Origin: Ichthyophis bannanicus
Taxonomy: Eukaryota > Chordata > Amphibia > Gymnophiona > Ichthyophiidae
Assembly (NCBI GenBank): GCA_033557465.1
Contig: CM066043.1
Coordinates: 75,174,662 to 75,238,661, forward strand
Direction: 5' to 3'
DNA: 64,000 nucleotides
A model generated the notes under the pieces. That model was not told the origin of the DNA. It saw only the letters and a list, made by a program, of their open reading frames with translations, and did no database searches. Position numbers and translations under genes: made by a program. Below are positions 54,299-64,000 of this stretch, in pieces (the first letter of the stretch is position 1; each line of letters begins with the position of its first letter).

Positions 54299-56257
54299 AT
54301 GGCCTCTGCCAGCAGTTTCAAGAAGTGTAATTGGTGTTCATGGACCATGTCCCTCACTGATGCACACATCTGCTGCCTCCGCTGCCTCTAAGCAGAGCAC
54401 GATCCCTTCGATTGTGGCCTCTGTAAAAAGATGTCCTCAAAGGCCATTAAGAGTTGTCAGCAGCAGCATGACAAGATCTTCCAAAGGTCAGACTCTGCCC
54501 TGGAGTCTCCAGCGATGCCGCACTCCAAGCCCCCATCCAGAGCCCCGAAGTGACCCTGTCACCTCCGACCAAGGCTATGGGTCCTCCAAGCGGAGCACCC
54601 TGGAGGTGGAGCACAAGCAGAAGAAGAAGAAGAAATCCTCAAGGGCAGCATCTGTGAACGAGTCGAGGAATGCGGGTAAGTCCCGCGCCAGGTCCCGCAG
54701 TCCACACCACAAGTCCAAGGGGATCAGAGTGGGAGCAGCCTACTAAGGTCACCCGAAAACAATTATCAGCCAATGGTGACTGGCCTCAGACCCCCGAGGC
54801 CATTGTGGTTGAAGACTCACCCCTTGTTGGAGCCAGTGCCAGGCCCAAGACCCCTCTGTGCCTGCGTTGAAGGCTGCAGAGCCATCTGGACTGGAGACCA
54901 AAATGATGGCCTTGGAGCACAGCTTGTCTGCCTTCTTGGCTTGCAGCGGCCTTGATGCCCAGTTCTGCCAGGTCGTCTGCCCAGACCACTGGGGCCTTGA
55001 CCTCTAGGACCTTCCCAGATATAGAATCAATCCTCGAGTGCCTTCGGCATAGAGTCAATTCTCGACATCTGTCTCGATCCCGGGCCTGATCCTCAGGACC
55101 AAGGTCTTCCCCATTGAGTGGCCGCAGCTCCTCCCACAAAGCCTCCAAGGGGCATGGATGGTCAAGCTCAGAGCTGACCTCGCAACCCAGCCTGACCTCG
55201 ACTCCTCCACAGACTGAGTCTGACTGGGAGATAGGACGAGGAATCGCTGGACACCTGTCACCACTGTGATGTGCCCTCAGATCCCTGCCCGAGGATATGG
55301 TCTTCCTCGACTTCATGCAGGACATGCCAAAGGCGTTATAGTTAGATACTGAGTTGGACTCTTGCACGGAGATCGAGATCCTCCAATACAAGGCCCCTCT
55401 GAGGGAGGCACTTATAGTGCCCTTCCCCCTCCCCAATCCTGGCATGGCAGCTCCTCCACATGTGGGAAATGCCAGTAGCAGTACCCATCGTGAGCACATG
55501 GCCGGACTCTATGTATTGGGTCTGCTGGAGCCCAGGCTTCCAGAAAGCACAACTGTCATATAACTTCATGATGGTGGAGTTGGCCATGCGTTGTCTCAAG
55601 AGGTAGAAGACGCACTCCTCGGTGTCCCTGGGTAGGGAGACTCGCACCTTGGATGCCCTGGGCAGGAAGTGCTACCAGGGCTTGATTTTTATTAGCCGGA
55701 TCCAGCCATGCCAGCTGTACATGGGAATGTACTTGAAGGACCTGGCAAAGGAACTTGCTGGGTTCCTGGCTGGTCTCTCCAAGGAACCCCTCCAGCAGTT
55801 CCGGAATCTGTCCTCTGCTGTCAGAGTTCTCCAAATTTATGTCGAGTACACTGATGCTTCAAGTCAGCAGCTAGAGTAGCCGCGGTGGTCCTCTATGCCT
55901 GACACCAGGCTTGGCTACAGTCTTCTGACCTGGAGCAATGGGTTCAGGACTCATTGGTCGACTGCCCCTACCAAGGAGAGAACCTCTTTTGCAAACCCAT
56001 GATAGATAAGGCTGCAGAGTTGGAGTCAGAGTTCCTGATGAGGACTAGGCTCTTCAAGAAGACCGCTACCCTTCCCTAGTGAAAGGCACCGAGTAAAAAG
56101 CCCCCTTACTTGAGGAAGGGATGAGCTTACGGAAACTGCCCTCAGTATCAGGCCTCCCCAGCTCGTCAGCAAGCCAACAGACAAGGCATGGCCCTCTAAG
56201 CAGAAGCCTCCCAAAACCCAGGCACCTGCTCCGGCACAGCCTGATGGGAGTTTTTGA
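54299..56257 (+). pseudogene. DIRS gag, element G
   Basis: ATG 54299, MASASSFKKCNWC.. MSLTDAHICCLRCL, then an in-frame TAA (near 54389) before EHDPFDCGLC. Repeated shifts follow. Core pieces are VFLDFMQDMPKAL, LGRKCYQGLIFISRIQPCQLYMGMYL, YQGENLFCKP and a basic tail. It ends AGT-TTT-TGA-C (56251-56258). Confidence 0.8.
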
Positions 56258-56720
56258 CTCCTTGGGCGTAGCCTCTCCACCCCCAGGAGGCCCACCTCAG
56301 CAGCCCACAGGGGGACGTTTGATCCTGTCTGCCCACAGGTGGCCAACCATCACCACTGACACCTGGGCCCTCCAGGTGTTCAAAAAGGGCTACCTCCTCC
56401 ACTTGGAGCAGATTCCCCCTCCATTCTTCTCAGGAGAGCCCACCAGGTCTCCCCTCCACCAGACCCTGCTACTGCAAGAGCTCGCAGACCTCAAGAACAA
56501 GGCAGTGGAACCCGTACCACCACACCTCTGGGGCTGAGGGTTTTACTCTAGGTATTTCCTCATACCATAAAGAACAAGGCGCCTAAGGCCCATCCTAGAC
56601 CTGCGGGACCTAAATATGTTCCTGGTGAGAGAGAATTTCAAGATGCTCTCCCTTGGGACGCTGCTGCCATATCTCCAGCAGGGAAACTGGCTATGCTGCT
56701 TAGACTTAAAGGATGTGTAT
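56258..56720 (+). pseudogene. DIRS pol, element G, first part
   Basis: +1 frame continues from ATGGGAGTT.. as GVFDSLGVASPPPGG.. LSAHRWPTITTDTWALQVFKKGYLLHLEQ.. LLLQELADLKNKAVEPVP, then a TGA near 56534 and MFLVRENFKMLSLGTLLPYLQQGNWLCCLDLKDVY. It is cut at 56720 by the LTR insertion, in the middle of RT motif A. Confidence 0.8.
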
Positions 56721-57957
56721 TGTCGTGCACCGCCCTGGTGGCCAGTGGTCGTAAGGGTAGGTGGGATACAAAAATTATTTTATTATGAGAGGAGGGTCTT
56801 TTAAGAGCCAGGTGTAACCTGGTCTTAGCAGTTCAGCTCCTAAGAAAAATTGTGAATGCAGAGTAGAGGGTTAACAAGGCGTTTATTTCCCCTTACGCAT
56901 AAGATTCAGCTGGGTTTCAACCTAAAGAAAAAGTCCTTAACTTCAGGAATGAAATCAACTCAGGTTAACGGAAAAACTGTTATGCTTCACAGTTGTAGCA
57001 ATGCTTAGTTAAGCTTTCCAAAGTAAAGCAAAATGTTTCAGCACTCTTCTTCCATTTAGCAAATGAATAACATTCTGAAGATAACATATATCATTCACAG
57101 GTTTAACAGTGACTCTGCACTGCCTGAAATACACAAAGAACAGTCCATCTCTTCCTGAGATATAAGGCTTGGCTCTACAAGTTCCACTTGCATCGGCTCA
57201 GAATTATCTCTGTCTGTATCAGTGGTTTCACTGGCTATAATTTCTGGCCAGGCCCTAGTCCTGTTCTCTGGATGTTTAGAGAGTTCCTCTAGTGTTTGCC
57301 AATGAGCATGGCCTACCCTCAGGCATTGGCTACTTGGCTTATGAGAGGTAGCTTTGCTTTCCTTTCTCACAGGTTTAGCATTACTTTCAAAAGGCTTTTT
57401 ATAAGGTAAGGTTTTCTTCATAGAAACAGAGTCAGCATACCTTGGCTTCCAGCAGCATATAGAACTGGGATTTCCTCCTTCCCGCAGTTCTTCAGGAACA
57501 CAATCCCTGTGCCAATCTCCTCTCTGAAAGCTTCTGTTACCTTTCGGTTTAGCCCCAGGTTCCTCTGGTACAAGCAGGCTGCTTTCTTTCACTCTGCTTT
57601 GCCTCCAAAGGTGATTGTTCCTTTGCCCAGCACTAGTTTCCCAAGTGCTTCTTTCTGCTTGGTCCTTGCTTGTGGTGCTTCTCACTCGTAAACCTTCAGC
57701 TTTACCTCCAGCTCCACACCTGCAAGCACTGCTCTGCCCTCTCCAGTCTTCCGTTTATAAAGCTCTCCTGTGTTTGAGCTTTCCGGGCTGACTGTCAGGT
57801 GCTCTCGATTAGCTAAGTGTGTCCACTCAGGCTCTGAGTGCACGCCTGCTCCCTCTAGCTGTTCTGTGCGGATATTGCATCTTGTGCACATCTTTTTCCT
57901 CATGAAAAACAGCTTCTTCTCCTGCATTTTTGCTTTCATCAGCCCCTGCTGCATGAC
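56721..57957 (-). mobile_element. Probable solo LTR in element G
   Basis: About 1237 bp between GATGTGTAT and TGTATACACAC. TGTAT (or GTAT) is duplicated, and removing it restores LDLKDVYTHPHPSQ-like RT sequence. It starts TGTCGTGCA and ends TGCATGAC. On the minus strand AAATAAACGCC looks like a polyadenylation signal near one end. The style resembles the LTR at 22031-23574. A 196-codon minus frame (57095-57685) shows no known motif. Confidence 0.55.
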
Positions 57958-57962
57958 TGTAT

Positions 57963-59300
57963 ACACACATCCTCATCCATCCCAGCCACAAGCAATACCT
58001 CAGGTTCGTGGTGAGGGGTGCCCATTACCAATACAGGGTCCTACCCTTTGGCCTGGCCTCCACCCCAAGGGTCTTTACCAAGTGGCTAGCACTGATCGCG
58101 GGCCACCTCTGTCTCCAAGGAGCCTTCGTCTTCCCCTACCTGGATGACTGGCTCATCAGAGGGGGCTTGGCTGCCAAGGCACAGCAGGCCACAGCCTGCA
58201 CCATCATTTTACAACATCTTGGGTTCATCATAAACCAACCCACCTCCTCCGGATGCAGTGTCTGGAGTTCATAGGAGCCCAGCTAGACACCATCCAGGCC
58301 AGAGCGTTCCTACCCCAGGACAGGGCCGACCATATCAGGGCGCTGACTGCAGACATATAACGCAGACGCACTGTGTCTGCTCGCCTCCCGCTACACCTGT
58401 GGGGCCACATGGTATCCACAGTCCATGTCACTCCAGATGCCCTTCTCTGCTCCAAATGGACCCAGGCCACCATACGGCTATGGGACAGGGTGACAGTGAC
58501 CCACCAACTTGCAGGATGCCTTCCTGCTGGGTTGGGGTGCACACTGTGACGATCTCTGCACCCAGGGCAGCTGGTCACAGTCAGAGAGCCAACTGCAAAT
58601 CAACCTGCTGGAGCTTCGGGCCACATTCCTGGCTCTCTGAGCCTTTTGCCAATGTCTGCAACACCAGTAATGGTCCAAATGGACAATCAGGTAGCAATGT
58701 TTTACATGAACAAGCAGGGGGGCATAGGGTCCTATGCCCTCTGTCAGAAGGCAGTAGCTATCTGCTCCTTTGTGCTTTGCAACAGGATGCTCCTGTGGGC
58801 GGTGTATCTGCTGGGCCAACTCAACGCCTTGGCGGACAAGCCTGAACAGGGTCCTCCAACCGCACGAGTGGTGGCTGGATCCCTGGGTGGCTGAACTCTC
58901 CGAGCTCTTCTGACTCTGGGAGGGTTCCACTGATGGACCTCTTCATGAGTCTGACCAACACCCAGCTGCCCTACTTCTGCTTCCACCAACCACACTCCTC
59001 ACAGGTGGCGGCAGATGTGCTCCTCATCCTGTAGATGGAGGGCCTTCTCTATGCCTTCCTGCCCACACTGCTGATTGCCAAGGCACTTTTCAAGGCTCAG
59101 TACAATGGGGTGTTACTGATACTGTTTGCCATCGGTTGCCCAGGTAATCATGTTTCTTGCTGCTCCTCCGCTTGTCCTCAGAAGTCCCAGCTCCCCTGGG
59201 AAGTGCCCCAGGGGGTTACTGTTGCAGAAGGAGGGCTCTCTCCTACACACCAACCTGGGGTCCCTGTTGCTAATGGTTTGGTTGCTGAAAGGGTAGCTCT
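57963..59300 (+). pseudogene. DIRS pol, element G, second part
   Basis: HYQYRVLPFGLASTPRVFTKWL.. FPYLDDWLIRGGLAAKAQQ (RT catalytic YLDD), then frame changes. RNase H fragments are LELRAT (about 58610) and QMDNQVAMFYMNKQGG (about 58676). The methyltransferase-like block is MDLFMSLTNTQLPYFCF.. EGLLYAFLPTLLIAKALF, with stops. Confidence 0.8.
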
Positions 59301-60335
59301 GGGCCCCATTCAGCCTTTCAGGGGAGATAGAGGAGGTCCTCCTGGCCTTCCATAGGGTCTCCACGAGATGGGCCTATGCCTTCAAATGGCACAGATTCTC
59401 AGTGTGGTGAGCAGAACGGCATGTTGATCAGTTCTCATGCTCTGTGCAGCTTGTACTGAAATATCTGCTCCACCTATCATAGGCAGGACTGAAGTCCAAC
59501 TCGGTCAGGATACGTTTGAGTGCTCTAGCAGTGCACCACCACCTTATAGCGGGCAAGCCCCTCTCAGTCCAAGCCCCTTGTGACCAGCTCCCCGTGGGGC
59601 CTCCTGTTATCCAAGTCCCCCATCCACCCCCTTGCAGCAGAGTGGGACATCAGTGTGGTGCTATCCAAGCTCACCGGGCTGCCATTCGACCTCCTGGCTA
59701 TCTGCCACCTATGGTACCTCTCATGGAAGGTCTTCCTAGTGGTGCTCATGTCTGCTTGCAGGGTCAGTGAGCTTCAGGTGTTAGCGGCAAATCCGTTGTA
59801 CACAAGACTCTATAAGAACAAGGTGGTACTGTGCACGCACCCCAAGTTTCTTCCCAAGGTAGTGTCCCCATTCCATCTCAATCAAGAGATGGTGTTCCCC
59901 CACCTTTTTTCCACGGCCTCACACCAGCAGCGAGAGACCATCCTTCCTACCTTGGACTATAAGAGGGCCCTGTCCTTCTACCTTCAATGCACCTAGGGCC
60001 ACTGCAAAGCCTCTCAGCTTTTCATCTCTTATGACCCCAGTCACCTGGGGGAGGCAGTGACCAAGCAAACTGTCCACTTAGGTGTCAGACTGCATTGCCC
60101 TTGGCTATGAGCAGGCTAGGCTCTTGCTGGAGCGCCGAGTCACAGCGCACAGCATAAGGGTTATGGCGGCATCTGTGGCAAGCCTGCGTTCTTTCCCTCT
60201 GTTGGACATCTGCCGGGCCACCACCTGGTCTTCAGTCCACACCTTCACAGCTCATTTCTGCCTGAAGAGATAGTCCCAACAGGACAGCATCTTTGGCTAG
60301 GCTATACTCTGTCATCTGTTCAGGGTACGCTACTC
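59290..60335 (+). pseudogene. DIRS tyrosine recombinase, element G
   Basis: Pieces in several frames: TRWAYAFKWHRFSVW*, LKSNSVRIRLSALAVHH, DISVVLSKLTGLPFDLLAI, MSACRVSELQVLAANPLYT (catalytic Arg), CTHPKFLPKVVSPFHLNQEM, AHSIRVMAASV (HxxR box), and AHFCLKR where the catalytic Tyr is Phe, followed by a stop. Inactive. Confidence 0.8.
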
Positions 60336-60507
60336 CTGCCCTCCGACCCTTCTCTGTTCAGATTACCGGAATGCTGGTTCTCACTGGACACTTGGGTCTC
60401 TTGAGTCTGTCTCTTTAAGACTCACTTTGTTGCTGCTCATGGCTCACTGTCCTGGTCATCTGTGGCATTTCTACAGGTTTTTTTGATAGCCTGTAGCTAA
60501 GGAGTCC

Positions 60508-60604
60508 CATATGTGAGCACTGACTTCATGCTTGTTCCCAGAGAAAATGTAGTTACTCACCTGTAACAAGTGTTCTCCGGGAACAGCAGGAATCGATCCT
60601 CACA
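60508..60604 (+). repeat. DIRS internal complementary region, element G
   Basis: CATATGTGAGCACTGACTTC.. GAGAAAATGTAGTTACTCACC.. CCTCACA. Uninterrupted. Confidence 0.8.
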
Positions 60605-60668
60605 ACCTTTCCTCCTCTTGTGGGGTTGCTTCTTTATCATTTTTGCCATATTTAGCTATGTCATTTAA

Positions 60669-60890
60669 CAGGTTATATATACCGCTTTATCATTTCAATC
60701 AAAGCGGTTTACATTGAAACTTAAACTTGGTAATGTACATTAAATAGGGACATTGATAACTTGGATTTTTCTGAGGCAATGGAGGGTTAAGTGACTTGCC
60801 CAAGGCCACAAGGAGTGCTAGTGGGAATCGATCCCTGGTCGCTGGGTTCCCAAGCCAGTGTTCTTAATCATTAGGCTACTCCTCCACTCC
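60669..60890 (-). mobile_element. tRNA-derived SINE, minus strand, in element G
   Basis: The minus strand begins GGAGTGGAGGAGTAGCC with a tRNA-like head and GGGATCGATTCCC in the B-box position, and contains the GGGCAAGTCACTTAACCCTC block. CATTTAAC on one side and CATTTGAC on the other look like a target duplication with one change. Confidence 0.7.
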
Positions 60891-61370
60891 ATTTGACTGA
60901 GGCAAGATGGCACCCTTGGGCGGGAAGGGGACCGTGCATGCATGCATGGTCTTTAAAAGCTACGGGAAGTTTCCATGCAGGGCTCTGTTGGCATCACCAA
61001 GCAGGAGTGGAGGAGTGGCCTAGTGGTTGGGGCAAGGTACTTCAGGCTGGAGGGTTCGGGGTTCAAATCCCACTAGAGGACAGCAACCTTGGGCCGGAAG
61101 GACTGGGGTTTCTAGTCCCACAGGTGCTCCTTGTGGTCTTGGGCAAGCCACTTAACCCTCCACAGCCCATGTTCCCTGTAAAATAGTTATCTCCAAGTTA
61201 TAATGCCCTGTTCAATGTAATTTCAGTTTGTTCAATGTAAACCGCCTTGATATCATGAAAGGCGGTATATAAGAAATGTTAAATAAATAAATAAATCACC
61301 CTTATGACATGTGTGAGGACTGATTCCTGCTGTCTCTGGAGAACGCCTGTTACAGGTGAGTAACTACGCT
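60891..61370 (+). repeat. DIRS right inverted terminal repeat, element G, split by a SINE
   Basis: GACTGAGGCAAGATGGCAC.. to GGCATCACC at 61003, then a SINE, then CACCCTTATGACATGTGTGAGG.. to GAGTAACTACGCT at 61370. Confidence 0.8.
61004..61296 (+). mobile_element. tRNA-derived SINE in element G right ITR
   Basis: GGAGTGGAGGAGTGGCCTAG head, B box GGGTTCAAATCCC, body block CTTGGGCAAGCCACTTAACC, and tail GGCGGTATATAAG.. AAATAAATAAATAAAT. ATCACC appears on both sides. Very similar to the copy at 62911-63198, so this family was recently active. Confidence 0.85.
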
Positions 61371-62910
61371 TTAAGGGCAATCACATCAGTGCCCCCAGCG
61401 GTATTTCGCTCACTTGTGCCTGCTTGATACATACCCACTGCATGCCTTCTCCTTTTGAAAACTGCTCTAAGCTGGGCCATCTGATCATACCGCCAAGCCC
61501 CTCTTCTTTTTCGATGATCTAACCAGAGGACTCTTCTTGCCATTTAGGGGGCTTTCTGACTTTTCTCTGGATTGTTTAAAGTTCCATCTGAGAAAATCTG
61601 GGACAGAAAAAGTAGCCTTGGTAAAATGCTTTTTGTTTTTGTTTTTTTATATGCTAGCTGTAGGCCCAAACCCTGTAAGATTGGTTGCTCTCCACCTTTT
61701 TCATATCTCTTTAAATTACCCTCAACAGTGAGTTATAATTCAAGCAAAGCAGACTGGCTGCTGTTTTTTGTATTTTAACCCCTATCTCCTGTAATGCTGC
61801 AGTTTCCCATTTAAATGGAAAATGTTTAAGGGCAGCTTCACGCTCTTCAGGCACTTTAATACAAAATGTTTCAGATTTCTTTATATTTATTTTGAAACCT
61901 GAAATTTGACTTTATTCCCTGATTGCTTTCAGAAATACAGGCAGAGAGAGCAAAGGTTGGACTATCATGAACATAACATCTGCAAATAATGCAATTTTGA
62001 TCTCATGTCCTCCCAGTAGTAACCTTTTGTCTCCCTGTTAATACTCTCCATGCACATCATGAAAAGCAATGGTGACAAAGGACACCCTTGCTTCATTGCC
62101 CTCCCCAGCTTAGGGTGGCTGCCATTAAACTGTATGCTCGCTTGCAGCCTCTAGTAAAAGAACCTTGACTTGGATAGTAAATTTATCATCTAAGCCTAGC
62201 TATTCCAGTACTTGAAATATATATTCCCAGTGGACTCTATCGAAAACTTTCACAGTGTCTACCACAAGCAACATAGATGCTTGCTGTCTACTCGAGCCAT
62301 CCAAATGAAATTAAGTAGATATCCAATATTATCACTTGCTTATCTGCCAGTCACAAAGCCTGACTAGTCCTTACCGATCAACCAAGGAATGGACATTTGC
62401 AACCTATTTGCTAAGAGTCCGATATTCATAGGCATTTACACAGTTTGCAAGTCTGCAAGTTGTGTAAATGCCACTAAGTGAGATATTCGGTGGGTGTTGC
62501 CGCTCAGTGACCCAGGGCGTTCCATGGGCAGAAACTGGGAATAATCAGCCAGTGGTGATATTCAGCCTCTGCCCAGTTATCCTTGGTGGTGAAAGTTAGG
62601 CACATTAAAGGCTGTCCTAACACTCGCCAATGAAGCTAACCAGGAAGCGGCTGAATATTGCTGCTGGCCAATTAGTTTCCTGCTTTCCCCAACTGACCTG
62701 GATATTCAATGCCAGTGGCCAAATATGGCCTAGCATTGAATATCTGGGTTCTAGTGTTCAGCGGCGATGGATAGTCCCTATAATCATGCTAGCCACTGTT
62801 GCCACTGAATATTGGGCCTTAAGAGTTTTATGTCCAAGTTCAATAAGAAAACTGGCCAATAGGAGCTATATGAGCTATTATCTTTCCCTGTTTGGAGTAA
62901 TACAGTTATA
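61371..62910 (-). mobile_element. L1-like LINE, ORF2 piece, minus strand
   Basis: From its 5' side (high coordinates) the minus strand reads IGQFSY.. LDIKLLANRLQMSIPWLIGK (L1 RT region), then after a MITE KAFDRVHWEYIF-like sequence, KGCPLSPLLFMM, HEIKIALFADVMFMIV, SGFKINIKKSETFCIKVPEE and further 3' pol sequence down to the edge of element G. Broken by stops. The catalytic FADD reads FAD-V near 61973-61992. Confidence 0.7.
62418..62819. mobile_element. MITE-like insertion in L1
   Basis: TAAGAG at 62412-62417 and 62820-62825 flank 402 bp that start TCCGATATTCA and end TGAATATTGGGCCT (inverted similarity). L1 coding sequence is continuous once it is removed. It contains repeated ATATTCA-type motifs. 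Family not recognised. Confidence 0.6.
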
Positions 62911-63198
62911 GGAGTGGAGGAGTGGCCTAGTGGTTGGGGCACGGTACTTCAGGCCGGAAGGTCGGTGGTTCAAATCCCACTAGAGGACAGCAACCTTGGG
63001 CCGGAAGGACTGGGGTTTCTAGTCCCATAGGTGCTCCTTGTGGTCTTGGGCAAGCCACTTAACCCTCCATAGCCCATGTTCCCTGTAAAATAGTTATCTC
63101 CAAGTTATAATGCCATGTTCAATGTAATTTCAGTTTGTTCAATGTAAACCGCAATGATGCAGAATAGCGCGGTATATAAGAGAATATAAATAAATAAT
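62911..63198 (+). mobile_element. tRNA-derived SINE
   Basis: Same family and strand as 61004-61296: GGAGTGGAGGAGTGGCCTAG head, B box GTGGTTCAAATCCC, the GGGCAAGCCACTTAACCCTC block, and tail GCGGTATATAAG.. AAATAAATAA. Confidence 0.85.
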
Positions 63199-63275
63199 CC
63201 TAGTTGTCAGCATCTTTTGTGATAGTTTCTCCTCTCAAATGTAAGCTGAATGTAGATGTCAATGAAGAAACTAAA

Positions 63276-63422
63276 TTCTCTGGGAAACAAGCAGGTGGTC
63301 AGTCCTTGCATATGGGTGACGTTGGTGCCAACACATCCTCCAGCTTTCAAAGAAAGCCTTTGGAAAATGCACCACACACGCATGGTCCACTTCCTGCCCA
63401 AGGGTGCCATCTTGCCTCAGTC
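63276..63422 (+). repeat. DIRS left inverted terminal repeat, element I
   Basis: TTCTCTGGG.. GCATATGGGTGACG.. CAGCTTTCAAAGAAAGCC.. AAGGGTGCCATCTTGC.. CAGTC. Same block order as 12552-12713. Confidence 0.8.
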
Positions 63423-63688
63423 TCCTTTTTTCCGTGGAGTTGGACGTTGTCCAGTTTTCTCTGGGAAAAAGGCCTGATTTTTTTTTTTTGTTAAGTTTTA
63501 TCCAGTTTCTGTATCGGTTCCTTCCCGTCCCCGAGTCAGCTCACCTCTGTGTCACTCCTCAAGTTCGTCCATTTGTTTTTTCACTTTTTCATCAAGGTGT
63601 TCCTCGACCAGCATTTGCGCCCTTTTTCAGCCAAAGGCCTCGGACCCATGCCGGATGGGGGGGGGACCTCCTATTTTTGATATCCTCC

Positions 63689-64000
63689 CATGGCTTCAAA
63701 AAGTGTGATTGGTGTGGCAAAATGTCACTCACCAATCCACACAACTGCTGCCTCCAATGCCTCAGCCTGGAGCATAACGACTCCGACTGCGAAATCTGCA
63801 GAACCATGATATCAAAGGCCTTAAAGAGCTACCATCAGCAGCAGGAAAAAAATTTTCAGAAGTCCAATTCCACGCTGGAGTCTCTGGTGACACCACGCTG
63901 ATACCTTGGTGCCCCACAAAGCCAGGGCCTCTTCAGAGTCCTGCGGCCGTGGTTCTTCCGAGCAGAAATCCGTGGAGGTGGAGCACAAGAAGAAGAAACC
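63689..64000 (+). pseudogene. DIRS gag, element I, partial
   Basis: HGFKKCDWCGKMSLTNPHNC with the full Cys/His cluster (CDWC, H, CLQC, H, CEIC). About nine bases are missing after the ATG compared with C (ATGGCTTCAAAAAG), so the ATG at 63691 is out of frame. The frame stops at 63899-63901 (VTPR*), then other-frame sequence KARASSESCGR continues to the window end. Confidence 0.75.

Larger units (their letters stand above)
54241..61370 (+). mobile_element. DIRS element G (family 2), left ITR missing, decayed
   Basis: Begins about 58 bp upstream of gag and runs to GAGTAACTACGCT at 61370, followed by TTAAGGG in L1 sequence. It is interrupted by a probable LTR (56721-57957), a minus SINE and a plus SINE in the right ITR. 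All three coding regions are pseudogenes. Its left ITR was removed at the junction with F. Confidence 0.9.
63276..64000 (+). mobile_element. DIRS element I (family 2), 5' part, runs off the window
   Basis: Left edge TTCTCTGGGAAACAAGCAGG at 63276, left ITR to about 63422, 5' leader, then gag. The palindrome is decayed (CGTTGGTGCCAACAC). It continues past 64000. Confidence 0.85.

Noticed and set aside
57095..57685. 196-codon minus-strand open frame as a host gene
   Set aside because: It lies wholly in the LTR-like insertion, has no recognisable domain, and no intron or paralogue is evident.

Overview
This is eukaryotic genomic DNA, almost certainly from a tetrapod vertebrate. Two in-frame, correctly spliced exons of the tyrosine kinase gene CSK lie on the + strand at 3560-3755 and 31443-31529. 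Nearly everything else is transposable-element DNA. Long tyrosine-recombinase retrotransposons of the DIRS type dominate, with CR1-like and L1-like LINE pieces, tRNA-derived SINEs, two probable solo LTRs, a hAT element and smaller hairpin elements. This mix points to an amphibian, and the repeat style makes me think of a caecilian, but that is inference and not proven by the sequence.

Layout: (1) 1-2920, the 3' half of an old DIRS element (Z). (2) 2921-4754, CSK intron, exon and intron, with a 350-bp hairpin MITE. (3) 4755-30127, a nest of four DIRS elements inside one CSK intron: A contains B, B contains C, and A also contains D. A additionally carries a CR1-like LINE and a solo LTR. (4) 30128-31658, intron remnant, a SINE and the second CSK exon. 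(5) 31659-43686, DIRS elements J (partial) and H (full length, decayed), then L1 and CR1 pieces. (6) 43687-50154, DIRS element E on the minus strand, lacking its RT core and carrying a 2.2-kb hAT insertion. (7) 50150-54240, DIRS element F, head-to-head with E and cut at both ends. (8) 54241-61370, DIRS element G, with an LTR and SINE insertions. (9) 61371-64000, minus-strand L1, a MITE, a SINE and the start of DIRS element I.

The DIRS elements share one architecture: left inverted terminal repeat (ITR), gag, pol (reverse transcriptase, RNase H, methyltransferase-like domain), tyrosine recombinase (YR), internal complementary region (ICR), right ITR with a 27-nt extension. They fall into two families. 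Family 1 (A, B, D, E, F, and probably Z) has GTCGGTACCGAC in its ITR. Family 2 (C, G, H, I, with J diverged) has GTCGGCGCCGAC in C. C (12552-18322) is the youngest and nearly intact: both halves of its ICR match its own ends perfectly. D is next best and has an open YR frame.

The most interesting observations are these. Two independent DIRS insertions (C into B, D into A) sit at exactly the same nucleotide of the host element's ICR, without target duplication. Every readable gag-pol junction (eight copies, two families) is a YTT-TGA-C motif with pol in the +1 frame, which suggests programmed +1 frameshifting. The YR reading frame is stop-free across the whole RT/RNase H region in C. CSK carries Ala-Leu-Glu in place of its Ala-Pro-Glu kinase motif.
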